This document shows positions 11,723-24,290 of a stretch of DNA of 64,000 nt, one piece after another. Source of the DNA: Ailanthus altissimus (lineage: Eukaryota; Streptophyta; Magnoliopsida; Sapindales; Simaroubaceae). Position 1 is the stretch's first letter, and every line of letters begins with the position of its first letter. The stretch covers positions 4,643,001-4,707,000 of the forward strand of contig OX327699.1 of the NCBI GenBank assembly GCA_946807835.1. Reading direction: 5' to 3'. The position numbers were made by a program, and so were the translations under genes. The notes beneath the pieces were generated by a model. The model was not told the DNA's origin. It was given only the letters and a program-made list of their open reading frames with translations, and made no database searches.

Positions 11723-14530
11723 TATTGGGATTTGTGCTTACGTACCATCCCTTTTATGTATAAATATTTGCTTTATGTTTATACATTTATGATTTCAATA
11801 TATCACTAATTATTTGATATACAAATATGGTAAGATGCTTATAACGTTTTAGACATTGTATGATCTGAAAGAGTTCAGATCTGATCTAAAGGAGTTTAGA
11901 TCAGAACTAAGAGTTAGTAAAATCTAAAGAGTTAAAGCCTTGTCTGAAATAGGACAAAGACCTAAGAATATATTAGTAATGACATAGTTGCAATGAATTA
12001 CAAATGGTGCTAGGAAATGTTGTTATGCAAATATGTTCTTAAATTTAATGTTCCTGATCTATCTTCACTAATGCGGGTCTGTTAGTGAAAACCTTAATAT
12101 ATATAGATCAGTGTATGTCTATATCTGGATAGTTCAGATGGTTAGTCTTAGCGGACCATGAGTTTAGTGGAAACTCGTATAGAGATACAAGTATTCAGTA
12201 AGGACTGAATATTGAACAGACTCACAAAGATCTCCAATAGACATCCCATAAAGCCGTCAATGGAGGATTTTTCGAGTTGAGTAGTATTCGTGATCCTTAG
12301 ACCTGAGTGCCACAATGGACTTATGAGTGATCCATCATACTTTGGTTCCACACATGTCAGATACCTTTCATGGTCTGACCGCTGGGTGTCGTTGGGTATG
12401 GTCCGATGCTCATGGAGTCCGGTGTGTACAGATATGGGATCCATGAACTCAATTGGGTGAGTAAAATATCCTGCAACTCCAAGATTGTATTTTAGAAAGT
12501 CTTATGGCCATAAGCAGATATATCCGAGAATTAATTTTATCCTCGAAAAAAATAATATCGTAAAAGTGTTTACGGATATTATTTATTGAAATACAAATCT
12601 AGAGATAAGTTTGTGGTTAAGCAAATGGAGACTTGACGGTGTTGATCTATATCTCCGCTCTTCAAGGATATTTATGATGGAATGATTATACGAATATGTT
12701 ATAACCTCAACTTGTATGGTCTAATGCGTCGTTTTGTAATATCTGTAACATGTGTGTGGGACATTGTTCACAGACGTGTGAAATAGTTTCATATGACAAA
12801 TTGGACATGGACCTAGAGAGTCTCACAATATGAAGTGTACTCGTTGTACACTAGGGCAGCAAATTGGATTGAACTATTAATCCAACAATTTCCAGCAAAA
12901 TAAAAAATATTTCAAGGTTTTTTTTATTATTCACTTGTCAATAATTGAATATAAAATATATTATTGGTTTACAAGAGTTGTTAACCAATAAGAAATTGAC
13001 AAGTACTGTAATCTTGCTCCATAAATAATTTACCATGTATTTACCTATTTACCTTACTTGGTAAATACATATATGGTAAATGTAAATATTCAAAATAGTT
13101 TTGAATTATTAATATTTTATTTATTAATCAAATTATTATTATTAATTGGAATAAGTGGCAAACACCATTTACTAATGAAGAATGCACTTGTTATTAATAA
13201 TAAGGAATGTTGACCACTTAGTAATTCTTAAATGATGCACTAAGGAAGTGGTAAAACCACTTAACATTGTTTAAATGCCAGTTACTCTCTAGAAATTGAT
13301 TCAAATGGTTGAATCAAATTGATGAGTGAAAAATATGATTGATTAATATTTGTAATGGCAAACATGGATAAGTGGTGGTGGAGCATTAAGAGTAGTAATC
13401 ATTCTTTGCACTTAATTAAGAATTGAAAGGGTTCAATTGGTGTAAGAGAGAGTGAATTTCGTTCAAGGAGAAAGAAGAGTGAATTGAGAGCATTTCCTAA
13501 GTGTTTTTCTCAAAGTGTTGAGAGAAAATACAAAGGCTTACCAAGTGTCACAGATTGATTTCTCGAACCCGTGCGGCCTTAGACACTCTTCAAGCGCTAA
13601 GCAGCCTACAAGTCCCAATTAACCAAAGAAAGAGATGAAGAAGAAGCACACACCAAGTGTTTGAGAAAATGCTCTCGAATATTATTATTAAAGAGAGAAT
13701 TACAAAGTTATAGAATTACAAGCTATGAGTATTTCTACAATTTAAAGGATTGAAGGCTTGCTTCTCAAATGAGAACTCCACCTATTTATAACTAAAGCTA
13801 TTTACAATAGACGGCTAGGATTAACTCTAATCCAATGGTCCACATCTAAAGAGGAGAATATCCTAAAGAATATTCCAAAGATGCCAACTACCAAAAGTAT
13901 ATCCCAAGGAATATGCCTTTTCTAGAATACTCCTCTACCTACCACTCAAAAGTGGCCTCAACCCAACTCCATTGGGCCTTCTAGAAGCTCTAGCCCATTT
14001 AACACAAAATGGACTAAATACCCTCTTGGTGGTCCTGTCGCACGCCAAATGTTCGAGTCTTTGCTTGAGAATATTTGGGGCGTGACACAAGGTTCAACAT
14101 AAAGAGTTGTAAAGAACTAAAGAAAACTCTTAACTCTTCTCATCTCTTGGTAGTAATCATTCATAAGGACAAATTGTTTTAAGTGTTAAAACAATCTTTT
14201 GCTGGAAATTCAAGGCTGCCATTCTAGCTTCACAATCCCACCGAATTTAGTTGTGAACTAGAATTGTGCAAGGGAACACTTCAAGGTGAGCTCAACAAAT
14301 TGAAGTTTGGAGTTCTTGAAGAATTGTAAAGCTACTTTCATAACCGGGTAGGTTATTTATTTGCTATTCATTTTATATCATCCATGAAATATATATGTGC
14401 TTGAATGATCATACATGTGAGTGCATGCTTGAGTTTGTTACATATTGTATAACATGTATGAATATTTCTGTTGCGTATTTAATTTTTGAAATTATATGCA
14501 CTTATACACATCACACACCATGTCACAACA
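11723..14530 (+). mobile_element. Ty1-copia solo LTR, interrupted
   Basis: The sequence starting TATTGGGATTTGTGC is collinear with the LTRs of the copia element at 40579-49416 read on its own strand. Shared blocks include AGATCAGTGTAT, TATCTGGAT and CATGGTCTGACCGCT. It ends CACAACA. Exact 5-bp duplications AAAGT flank it (11718-11722 and 14531-14535). After subtracting the nested LTR (13546-14087 plus 4 bp) the length is about 2.26 kb, close to the 2.35 kb of the intact LTR elsewhere in the window. No internal region is present, so it is a solo LTR inserted into the right inverted repeat of the MULE. It belongs to a sister family of the 40.6-kb element, not the same subfamily. Confidence 0.85.
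13546..14087 (-). mobile_element. Chromodomain-gypsy solo LTR nested in the copia LTR
   Basis: The reverse complement matches the 531-bp LTRs at 54396 and 57455 over its whole length (TGTCACGCCCCAAATATTCT at one end, GTGACA at the other). It is flanked by an exact 4-bp duplication CAAG (13542-13545 and 14088-14091). The next base outward differs, so the duplication is 4, not 5 bp. It is the youngest layer of a three-deep nest. Confidence 0.92.
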
Positions 14531-14763
14531 AAAGTGACAAATATATTCAGTAATACTCGATTTACGCAATAATAACTTAAAAAATATCCATCCATCAATA
14601 TGATTCTTGATTCGGTAAAAATAAAAGAGAGAAAACTTTTTTTTTTATTTTAAGATAAAATTGTGTATAAGTGAAAATTTTAACTAACAAAAAATAGTTA
14701 ATTTAAAGTTTATTAAAAAAGAATGATGAAAAATTATTAGAGTTATTTACGAAATTTTACCCG

Positions 14764-16608
14764 ACAAATTTGCACATGGATAATTTTTGGTGTTTTCTTA
14801 AATATAGGGACATTACTGATAAAAACCATGCAGTAAAATTTAGAATATAATTTCTCACCAGCTATTTAACAGTTGATTCCAAGGCTCATTTTTAAACCGA
14901 TAAGTAAATGTTGGAGGTTGGAACAGTAAAGTCTGAAGTCATTTTGACGGCATCAAACACATCATTAACCAGTAACAACTTATTAAAATGCCCACGGTAA
15001 AATATGGTAATGGGAGTACTTGGGAATTGCCTTCTTCTGTTATCTTCAAATTTAATTTATTCATGAAAGTTTATAATTTCAATTCTAAATATGTTTGTGC
15101 AAGTTATTTATTCTGATTTTTTTTTTCCTTTAATTTGCTTTCAGCAATACAAAGATTAAATCTAGAACAATTCATATCTCAAATACTTAAAAAAAATGTG
15201 AAAATTGTTTACAAACTGAATTTGTTTGCAAATTTTTTCATTTGAACACATTTTAGTAAGTATATATATATATAAAGATGGGCAACTGATTTTATATTTG
15301 AACTCAATCTTCAATCTTCAATCTTCAAAATTCACAAAATATATTATATTTAAGGGTCAAAAATGCAAACTTTCAGAATTTTATACACTTGCATTTCACA
15401 CTAATAAATAACTTTTCTGTTCCAATTATATTTGAATGGTGGCAAATGCAAGGAAATCAAATAATATACTCTTTAATATTATGTATTCCAATCATATTAG
15501 AATAGTGGCAAATGAAAGGAAATCAATAATGCTAAAACTTTTTATTGCAGAAACATGGTAATGGAGAATACCAACTTTAGTATGATGACATGGTTGAACT
15601 GAGATTGTGAGGTAATATTCAAATTTGAGTATTAGTTTATATGAATATCAAATCTAAAAGAAGTTGTTGAGCTAGCTGGCCTGGTTTAGTAACACCAGTG
15701 GGGTTGTTTATACTATAAATATTGTTTGATTGATTTCAAACATCATGCATAGGGTTTCTAAATTATTGATTACAAAACTTTTTTATTTTGCACACTGATA
15801 CTATATATTGAAAATCAAGTTTGTTTATGATTGAATTTTATATTTAATTTCTTTCAACATTTCAATATTATCTATCAATATATATATATTTTAAAAAATT
15901 GTATAAATAATTTAAAACAAATTTAAAAATTATGCATTTTTATGTCAACAAAACTAAAATAAAAAAATATAGAGAAAAAATAAAAAAGAATCGAGAATGA
16001 GATTATCAATAAAAATCTTTTCAAAATACACTCTACATGTTGCATAAGTTCAAATGTGATATTTGTATGAGAAAGGAAATCACACACACTTTATGTTTTT
16101 TTTTTCACTTGATTGTAGTTAATAACTTTTTTTTTATTCTCCTCAATAATTACAACATTTCTAAGAAAAATCTAAAATAAATCTAATTAATTAAGTATAC
16201 TATATATATATATACTTAGACAATTAATTTTATAATTGGAATATTGATTCTAATAAATCAAGTATTGAATATTTTGCATAATAAATTAATAACTTAGGTC
16301 TTAATTTGACAATGAATGATTTAAAATTTAGTTGTTACTTTGACCAAATTCCAAGAATTAAAATTTACTCTTTCAAAAGATTTTTGTAGTTGAAAAGCCT
16401 CAAATTCTTAAAACTGAGAATTTGACTGTTTAGTTTTATTATAGTAAATTTAAATTATTTCAATATTTATTTTATAAAAGTTAAAAATTTTATGTTATTC
16501 TCTCGTGTTCAACTTTAAGCACCCATTCTTTTTTAACAAAAGTTAGTTATCCCCTAAAAACAACTTATAAATAAAAATAGCCTACTACTCCGTGATAAGT
16601 AGTCTTAT
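14764..16608. other. AT-rich intergenic stretch, no gene seen
   Basis: No supported coding sequence. It contains a 66-bp tandem duplication (15420-15531), a short TA run near 15260-15272 and another near 16200-16214. The open frame at 15226-15411 is AT-rich low-complexity sequence and is not supported as a gene. Confidence 0.6.
15420..15531. repeat. 66-bp imperfect tandem duplication
   Basis: Two copies begin TTCCAATTATATTTGAATGG (15420) and TTCCAATCATATTAGAATAG (15486), each continuing with GTGGCAAATG and AAGGAAATCAA. Confidence 0.85.
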
Positions 16609-17110
16609 GTCATGTCTTACATTAAATAAAAATTAGATAGATATTTAATATATAGAGATGGGTATATGATATTATCTAATGTGTTAATTTTTTAAATCAA
16701 TAATAAATACCCAACTTATAACAAATAATATCATAGTAAACCAAAATTTTCATTTTTATGTGAGTCCTAAAATCTCCATAATAGAGATTATCATGTAGAA
16801 TGTAGATCTCTTAGAAATATCGAAGATGAGCATTACGAGACAAGTAGGTCTTAAAAATTATGTATCTTGATCCTTAATAGAGATTGTTACGTGGGTAGTC
16901 AGTCTCGAAAGATGGGTAATACGGGCTAATTTGCCCTTGAGTTTGAGCCAGACTATGACAAAAGTGTCACATGATTGAGTTGGGGAGAATGTCACGTTGT
17001 ACATCAAATAAAAATTGGGTGAATTTTAAATATATATGAGCGGGTATGTAATACTTTAACATACTAGTCTTTTGGATCAATGATAAACGTCCAGCCTATA
17101 ACACTTGGCT
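16609..17110 (+). mobile_element. TRIM-like element: two short LTR-like repeats around a 0.25-kb core
   Basis: Two direct copies start TGTCATGTCTTACATTAAAT (16609) and TGTCACGTTGTACATCAAAT (16990). They stay alignable for about 115 bp, to CTTATAACA and CCTATAACA. A purine tract TTGGGGAGAA directly precedes the second copy, as a polypurine tract would. The core (about 16740-16989) has no coding potential. A third copy of the 5' end lies at 58845, reverse strand. The right end of the LTR and a primer site were not found, so the assignment is tentative. Confidence 0.5.
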
Positions 17111-17199
17111 TCTAGCTTATGGGCCAAGTTTCAAGTCCCCTCTTATACATGAGTAGGGTAGATTTCTCTAATTTTTAATGGAGTAAATTTGGCCTTTTT

Positions 17200-18228
17200 G
17201 GATCTAGATTTACAGGTTGTACTTCAACAAATATTATTGTTGTATATTTCGATAGACTTCTGATTATAAATATCAGTAAATTATTGTAATATTAAAAAAA
17301 AATACCTCAACAAAAACCTATAATTAGATTTGCGAGCTGCACCTAATTATTGTAACATTTAAAAAAAAATCTTAACGAATATTCTAGGTCTAGATTTGCG
17401 AGCTACATCTGAATTATAATAATATTAAAAAAATACCTCAATGAGTATGTGGTTATAAATATCAATAGATTGTTGTAACATTTAAAAAGAAAACCTCAAT
17501 GAATATTATTTTTGTATGTTCCGATAAACTTTTAATTGTAATTATCAATAGATTGTTGTCATATTTAAGAAAAATGTTACATCTCAACGAATATCATTGT
17601 TATGTGATGAATCTTAACAAACATCATTATTGTATGTTCCAATAGACTGTTGCAGGTTGCACCTTAACGAAAATCATTGTTGTATATCTCAATAAACTTC
17701 TGATTATAAAATTAGTAGATTGTTGTAATATTTTAAAAAAATCTCAACATATATTTTGATTATAAATATCAATAGATTGTTGTAATATTAAAAAATAAAA
17801 TAAAACCTCAATGAACCTTAACGAATATCATTGTTATATAAAAAACTTTAATATCAACATATTGTTGTAATATTTATAAAAAATTCAATGAATATTTTGA
17901 TTGTAAATATTAATAGATTATTGTAATATTAAAAAAAATTTAACAAATATTTTGATTGTAAATATTAGTAAATTATTATAATATTTAAAAACAAAATCTC
18001 TACGAATTTATTATTGTATGTTTTAATAAATTTTTTATTGTAAATATCAATATTGTGTTGTAATATTTAAAAATAAAAAATTTCAATAAATATTGTAATT
18101 GTAAATATCAGTAGATTATTGTAATATTTAAAAAAAAAACCTTAACTTTATTGTAAATATCAGTATTGTGTTGTTGTTGTATATAAACTTCTTATTATAA
18201 ATATCATTAAATTATTATAATATTAAAA
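17200..18228 (+). repeat. Degenerate minisatellite-like array, about 1 kb
   Basis: The stretch consists of repeated variants of one module: TTGTAAATATCAATAGATTG, TTGTAATATTTAAAAAAA, ACCTCAACGAATAT. Some units also include TTGTTGTATGTTCC and AATAAACTTCTG. Spacing between module starts alternates between roughly 60 and 100 bp, so short and long units are mixed. The first units also carry GATTTGCGAGCTGC or GATTTGCGAGCTAC. An inverted relative of the array start lies at 53690-53860. Confidence 0.8.
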
Positions 18229-18502
18229 AGAAAACAAAAAAAATAAAAAAAAGAATCAAAAGTTTTTTTTGTAAAACTGGCACGAGTGGTTTGCGCTGAA
18301 AAAGAGACAAACACGGCCTTATTTTTTCTTTTAAAAAAAATCCCTCATTTTTATATTTTTTATTTTATCAACAACAAGCCTTTGCAGATACGCGATGCTT
18401 TATCTTGAACCAGTAACAAACTGAGGACTGAGAAGTACTTCTTTCCACAGCAAAAGATAAACAAACAAACCTTGTTGCTTTTGAACAAGCAATTACTTCA
18501 TA

Positions 18503-21500
18503 ATGCTTCTCCAAACAACGAGTCTGTCTCCTCATTCTCATTCTAATTCTCTTCTTCCTCTGAACTTGAGGCCAAAGAATCTCTCTCATCAGGTTATTAA
18601 TTATAATTCAATTCTTCTTTTCCGAATATTTTTCTGTAAATTTATTATTTCTCTTACTGCTTTTATTTTGTACTTCGCAGGCTATATTTCACCAATATAA
18701 CGCGCCCGTTCTGACGATCTCTAGGTCAGGCCGGGCACTAACGGTTACCAGATTTTGCAATTTACAGGTATGTGTTGTGTCAATTTTTGTGCTTCAATTG
18801 TAGCTAGTTTTTATAGTATCTATTTGTTTGCATGAATGTAAGCATAAGTGTTCACTTCTTCACTAGCAATTCTGTTGGTCGAAATCTAATAAGTTATTTG
18901 TGATGCATTTCTCAATTGATTGTTGGTGTAACACAAAAGATTAGAGATTAGATGTTTATGCTATTGATTGGTTGATTCTTTGCGTTAGTTTAGTTCACTT
19001 GCTAGCAAACTCATTTTGATAGCATCATAGCAGGATTGCATTAGTAGCTACCAAACCAATAACCTAAGCTAAGCAAGTAAGAATATTGCTGATCACAAGT
19101 AAGAATTGTTTGTGTTATGTGTCAATGTCAAAACTACTATTTCACATCAATTTTCTTTTCTCTGGCTCAAATACACAGTATGACGAAGTAGGTTATGTCC
19201 TGAGTCAAACCAGCAATTTTGATGTCATTGTCAGCTTTGCGAAAGGAGTTCAATCCCTCTTTGGGGAAGCCATAGAATAATACTGCTATTAGGAACCGAC
19301 TTAAGATTACAAACTATAGCATGATTCACTGGCTAACAAGCTTAGTCTATGCAGAAAGACAATTCTACAAAACCCATGCTACTTGTCAACCCGTTTATGA
19401 AATAAAATATAAAAAGAAATAAAGCCAGTATCACACACTTTTTTGTCACAGCAATTCATGTGTCACATGTGATACTGCCAACTGGTTTTGAATCACTTAG
19501 TGCATTCTTATTCTGACTCTTCCCATAATCTATTTGTCTAAACCATTAATTGTGTAAATATGCAAGTGCCAAATATTGGAGCTTGCTTGGAGTTACTTGT
19601 TCAGAAAACAAGAACGAGACTAGAAATCCTTTTTTTTATTGTATCTTGATGGACTTTGTGTATATGGTGATGTCCATGGTTACCATTTTCATACTATCAT
19701 TCTTGACTTGACTCGTACACAAACAACGTTGAGCTCGCCTTGCTCACCTGTTGGCCGTATTTCCTTTTTCATGCATTCTTTAGTCTCTTCTACCTCTGTT
19801 AACATCTGACTTAGTTTCCTCCCCAATAAGGATCTTGATATTTTAGATCTTGCTCAGAATCGAAACTCCATTAGCTTCCAACTTTTATTTCAACCCAATA
19901 TATTTTGCATCAATTTTGTATAGGTATTCTTGTGCTGTATTTATTTCCAATGAAGAGTTTATGAATATAGAAGAAAAATATGTAGTGTCTACTGTAGTAA
20001 GATATCACAGGAAGGTAAATTTTTGAGGAACCATTGCTGAACCTCTTTTTTTAACATAAAAAAATGATGTATGACACCTTAATGTCTTCAATTTTAGTGA
20101 CAAAGGAAATAAGCTGATGAGGGTGTAGCTGTGGTGTCTTGTGTGTTCAACTAGGATTTAATTTCTCTGTTTTCTAGGAATTGCTGAATGAAGGGCACCA
20201 ATGAAACAATACCATTTAATAATGTCTAATGTTATTAATAAAGATACCTGGACACACACATCTCTGCTTTGTGGATTTGCATTTATTAAAGCAAACCTGT
20301 ATTGAAATAATAAGTTTTCTAAATTATACATAAACACAGACAGAATCCCCAAAAAGAAAATCTAATACTGGTTGTATGCTGTTTGGTTGCATTTCGGACC
20401 ACTAAGTGTTATTTGCGTAGCTCCAGTATGCAGAAAGTTTCCAGGATGATCAGGATAAAAGTCTTATGCTCATTTGTTCAAATGGATAATTTAAGGAGTT
20501 ACCAAAGAGTTGGAGTGAGTATTATATGAGACAAAATTTGATATCTGGCTTAGAGAACAGCAGTCAAATTTCTGAAGGAGTTGGAGTTGCCATTTTCTGC
20601 GTTGATGTTTGTCTTCACACAAAACTTGTTTGTTTCTCTTGCGGAATCAGTTTCCATCTCATACTTATTTTTTCACTTCTTAAAGTTTTTGAATTTTTGC
20701 TAATTTTCAGGTTATTAGGATCACCTTTCTTTATGATGTTACTAGGAACACGGTTATTCTCCGTGTGGCTTGTGATAAAATATAGTACTATAGGGTAACA
20801 TTTTATCTACTTTGTCCCAAAAACTATCAGAGCATAATCAATCAAGAGGGCCAAATGGATTTATATAGTTTTGTTACAATATCCTTTATATTTGTGAACT
20901 TAATGCTTATAAAGCTCCCTAATCTATTAGATTGGTGAGATTTTTCTTAATGGAGTCTGTTTTACTTTCTACTGTAACATGTTCAAGGAATCTGAATCAA
21001 CAATTTTGTTCCTCATTCAATGAACTATCTTTGACAGAACCTTATTAACATTTATGTATTATAATCCTAATTACTAATTTTTAATACCATTGTTGATGAA
21101 GGCAGATATTTCGAGGGGAGTTGGCAACGGAATCATATATACCAACAAATTTTGAGAGTAATTCTCTATTTTACCTTTGATAGTTTTTTTTACCATCTGA
21201 TTTTTCGGTTCCCAGTAAGCGTCGTGTAGTTCATGTTGGATTATCAGAGGCAATGCCGTACATAATTAATAGCCTGGAATTTTTCAGTGTCCTCAAAGCG
21301 TCATTAAACATTGTTCTTGACATAGACATTGTCAACCTGCTTATCCATTTGAAAATTTTAAAAAATCGCTCTTAACTGAGAGAATGAGAGGTAAGAAACA
21401 ATATATGTTAAGTTTATAGCCTATGGTTGCATATATTAAGTTCACATATATGTTAAATAAACAATCAAGTAGCAAGGATGTTAGGATTACAAGTTAAACA

Positions 21501-23236
21501 AACTAATTACATGCTATCGCATTTATTTGAGTATAAATAGTATTTTCAGTCAGTATGCAGTGTTTCTTTCAAACTTTGGTTTTCATAAGCACTTTTAAAA
21601 GTGATTACATTCTCACTGATATGTTTGCACGTAATGGAGTCAATTCACTTAATAGTTAAGACTCTCAACTGGCTGAACAATATAAGTATCTTTTTTTATC
21701 AAATAAATATTTCATGATTTGACTGAATCATATTAGCACTATACTACCCATTGAAGGCCACTACATTAATTATGTTGATTTTATTGGCGAATAATAGTTG
21801 AGTGTTTTTCCAATAATCTTTTAATATCAGCACTATATTGCAGATTCCTTCAGGAACCTTTTGACCATCGAGGATAATGTAATTGTGAAAAGGCTTATAT
21901 TTTTGGCAACTGCGTTTTCATTTGGATCCAGCTCATGGTTGATCTCTGCACAAGTGGCAAATGCCAGTGAAAATGTCAGGGCAGATGCGGTTTATGAAAT
22001 TGGGGAGTTATTTGAATTGGGAATTCAGCTATCTTATCTTCTTTTACTATTAGGGTTGCTTGGAGTTGGAACCTTTTTCGTGATTCGTCAAGTTCTTGTA
22101 CGTAGAGAACTTGACCTTTCTGCTAAAGAATTGCAGGTGAGAGTATGTTTTCTTTAAATGTGCTCATCTGATGAAAATTATCCAACATTTGACATTTCCT
22201 TGTCCGCCTTCCTGGCATTTTCTAGACCTAAAATTCAGGACTAGAAACTATTATCACTAACATTATCCTGTTATTCTATGTTTCTAATTTCAGGAGCAAG
22301 TGAGAAGTGGTGATGCCACTGCTACCGAGTGTTTTGAACTGGGTGCAGTGATGTTGAGAAGGAAATTTTATCCTGCTGCCACTAAATACTTACTTCAGGC
22401 AATTGAAAAATGGGATGGAGATGATCAAGATCTTGCACAGGTATGTTCATATCTTTTAGCCTTACATATCAAATAAGTATAAACAATTGTGTTATATATA
22501 TTATGACAATGAAACACACACACACATATATACTTGTGTTAATTGTGCCTTGCGGTGGTGCTTGCAATTATATGTAATATTTTAACTGGAAAAACTTTTT
22601 GCTATAAATAGATGTTTTTGTTTCTTGATCAAGTTCACTGTCATTATGAAATATGCTCTGATCAATGCGGTGGTTGGCTCATTTTTGCTGACATAGAGCT
22701 TCAATTTCAGTTGTTGCCTTGGTGTAGTGGATTTATCACCAAATTTCCAGTCTGTAATCCTTCTCCATAGTGTTTTCTAGATTAATATTAATTAAACTGT
22801 CTCATCAAATCGCTAAGCCATGTCCCTGCACTGTATCAGAAGAGTGAATTATATATCAGAAAAGATACATTGCATCTCTTCTGTGTTTTCTGCATCATCT
22901 TGAAAATCTGTGGCTCTGCTTTTGTCTTCTGTAACCCAACATTTTTTTTGATAGGTTTACAATGCCCTTGGCGTGAGTTACGTACGCAATGGAAAGCTTG
23001 ACAGAGGGATCACTCAGTTTGAAACAGCCGTGAAACTCCAACCAGGCTATGTCACAGCTTGGAACAACCTTGGTGATGCCTTTGAGAAGAAAAAAGACTT
23101 AAAATCAGCTCTTAGGGCATTTGAAGAAGTGCTACTTTTTGATCCTAACAATAAGGTGGCAAGGCCACGAAGAGACGCGCTGAAGGATCGGGCAAAACTT
23201 TACAAAGGAGTTCCTGTAAAATCAAAAGAGAGATGA
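18503..23236 (+). CDS. PYG7: PYG7-like chloroplast TPR protein (Ycf37 homologue), photosystem I assembly
   Basis: Six-exon model: 18503-18592, 18681-18767, 20434-20514, 21831-22136, 22294-22440, 22955-23236. All junctions are GT/AG and phase 0, giving 330 residues. Residues 1-60 are Ser/Leu/Arg-rich and acid-poor, as in a chloroplast transit peptide. Hydrophobic stretches occur at about 108-131 and 151-171; the second, [20 protein letters not shown], is the membrane anchor typical of the family. TPR-like helices follow at about 199-232, 238-269 and 270-303, including [18 protein letters not shown]. From about residue 140 to the end the match to Arabidopsis PYG7 as I recall it is strong. PYG7 is a thylakoid protein needed for stable photosystem I assembly and is the plant counterpart of cyanobacterial Ycf37. 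Exons 4-6 are well supported. Exon 3 and the exon 4 acceptor (21831, or 21844 with a different phase) are tentative. A partial duplicate lies at 2516-4620. Confidence 0.88.
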
Positions 23237-23775
23237 TTGTGCGATGGGACTATCATACTTTTTCAAGATTGACCTTATAGTTCCTTTCTTATTCTCAGGT
23301 TTTCTTCTTTATCTTGTTAGATTTTTTACCTTAAATATCTTCTAAAAATTTTGATACCCTCTAATTGGTATGTTATTTCTGTAACATTGTGAAAAGAAAA
23401 AAAAAAGTCACTGAATTCTTTAGATCTATATTTTCCCCGACCATTTCTCTTTTGATTTATTATTATTATTATTATTGTTATGTGTGATCTGATGCCATTT
23501 TAATTTTGAAGTCTCAGACTCGGCTTTTTGTTTTTTAATAATACAATATGGGAAGATATTGGGTCCATCCAATACTTTTTGGGCTTTGAAATAAGTTCGG
23601 TTCTGGGTCAGGCAGAGCATGCACCTCAATCACGAAACGGCCTGGATGGGCTTGGGCCTAGTTACCATCTCAGTTGCGACTAGGCCGGCCAATAATATGT
23701 CAATATCTTTTTTTATTATAAAAATTAAAATACAATAATATTACATGTAAATTGTATTGTTAGATTAGATCTTTA
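23237..23775. other. PYG7 3' UTR and downstream intergenic sequence
   Basis: The first roughly 160 bp after the stop are T-rich and probably 3' UTR, but no single canonical polyadenylation signal stands out. A TTA microsatellite lies at 23457-23477. The rest shows no gene. Confidence 0.5.
23457..23477. repeat. (TTA)n microsatellite
   Basis: Seven tandem ATT/TTA units on the + strand. Confidence 0.95.
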
Positions 23776-24290
23776 TTAGGGGTGGTAAAATAGGTCACGA
23801 TACGATTATTCAACACATTTTAAGTGAATATAGGTAAAAAAATTTGACACGATTAATAAATGAGTCGAATTCATATTATTCGTTTATTAATCGTGTCGAA
23901 TATGTGTTTGAGTTTTGCTATTCGTCAATTTGTTTAAGACACATTACTGTTTGATTACAGTATATTTTTATATTCAATAGTGTTATTGTAGACTTAAACG
24001 TGTTTAATTGTGACTTAATTGTGTTTAAACAAATATTTATTGTTACTTAAATATATTTAATCATATTAAACAAATAAATTTGATATTATTATTCATTTAA
24101 ACGAATATAGTTATAAACGAATCGAATTATGTATAATCGTGTAAATGAATTAAATTTGATTAATTTATTTAAACATGTTAAATTGTGTAATTAATTTATT
24201 AAATGAATCGAATTTGTGTTTAAAAATTTAATTCGTTTAATAAATAAATTATAAATAAATATAATAAAATTTTTATTAATATTTTATATT
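23776..24290. repeat. Dispersed-repeat-like block rich in cacgat / gtgtcgaa motifs
   Basis: Multiple short variants of GACACGATTAATAAATG, CGAATCGAATT and GTGTTTAA recur over about 500 bp. At 23842-23901 two 21-bp arms with about 2 mismatches form an inverted repeat around a 19-bp loop. The phrase GGTCACGATACGATTATTC resembles a repeat type common in eudicot genomes, but I cannot name the family or its ends. Confidence 0.5.

Larger units (their letters stand above)
4673..14763. mobile_element. Mutator-like element (MULE) with long terminal inverted repeats, Ulp1 and transposase genes
   Basis: The left inverted repeat (4673 to about 5195) matches the reverse complement of the right one (about 11375-11722, continuing at 14536-14763 after the interrupting solo LTR). 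Shared blocks include AATTTTTCATTATTC-type sequence near the tips and AAAATAGG...GTAAG further in. A GC-richer block with TCCGTGATGCTGCACTG (left) and TCCGCGATGCTACACTG (right, complement) closes the repeat. Flanks AACAAATTA and GACAAATTT agree at 7 of 9 positions, which suits a decayed 9-bp MULE target duplication. Inside are a DUF1985/Ulp1-type gene on + and a transposase gene on -, arranged tail to tail. This layout is known from Ulp1-carrying plant MULEs such as Arabidopsis Kaonashi-type and melon CUMULE elements. Both genes are broken, so the element is not autonomous now. Confidence 0.85.

Noticed and set aside
16609..17110. Cassandra-type TRIM carrying a 5S rRNA-like promoter
   Set aside because: No 5S internal-control-region sequence could be seen in either repeat.
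18368..18589. Minus-strand frame over PYG7 exon 1
   Set aside because: Antisense shadow. Exon 1 on + has a good donor site and a transit-peptide-like sequence.
19086..19280. Frame inside PYG7 intron 2 as an extra exon
   Set aside because: No acceptor and donor pair keeps the PYG7 frame, and the sequence has no resemblance to the family.
20526..20798. Hydrophobic 90-residue frame in PYG7 intron 3
   Set aside because: T-rich intron sequence naturally gives hydrophobic residues. It starts just after the exon 3 donor and has no start context or homology.
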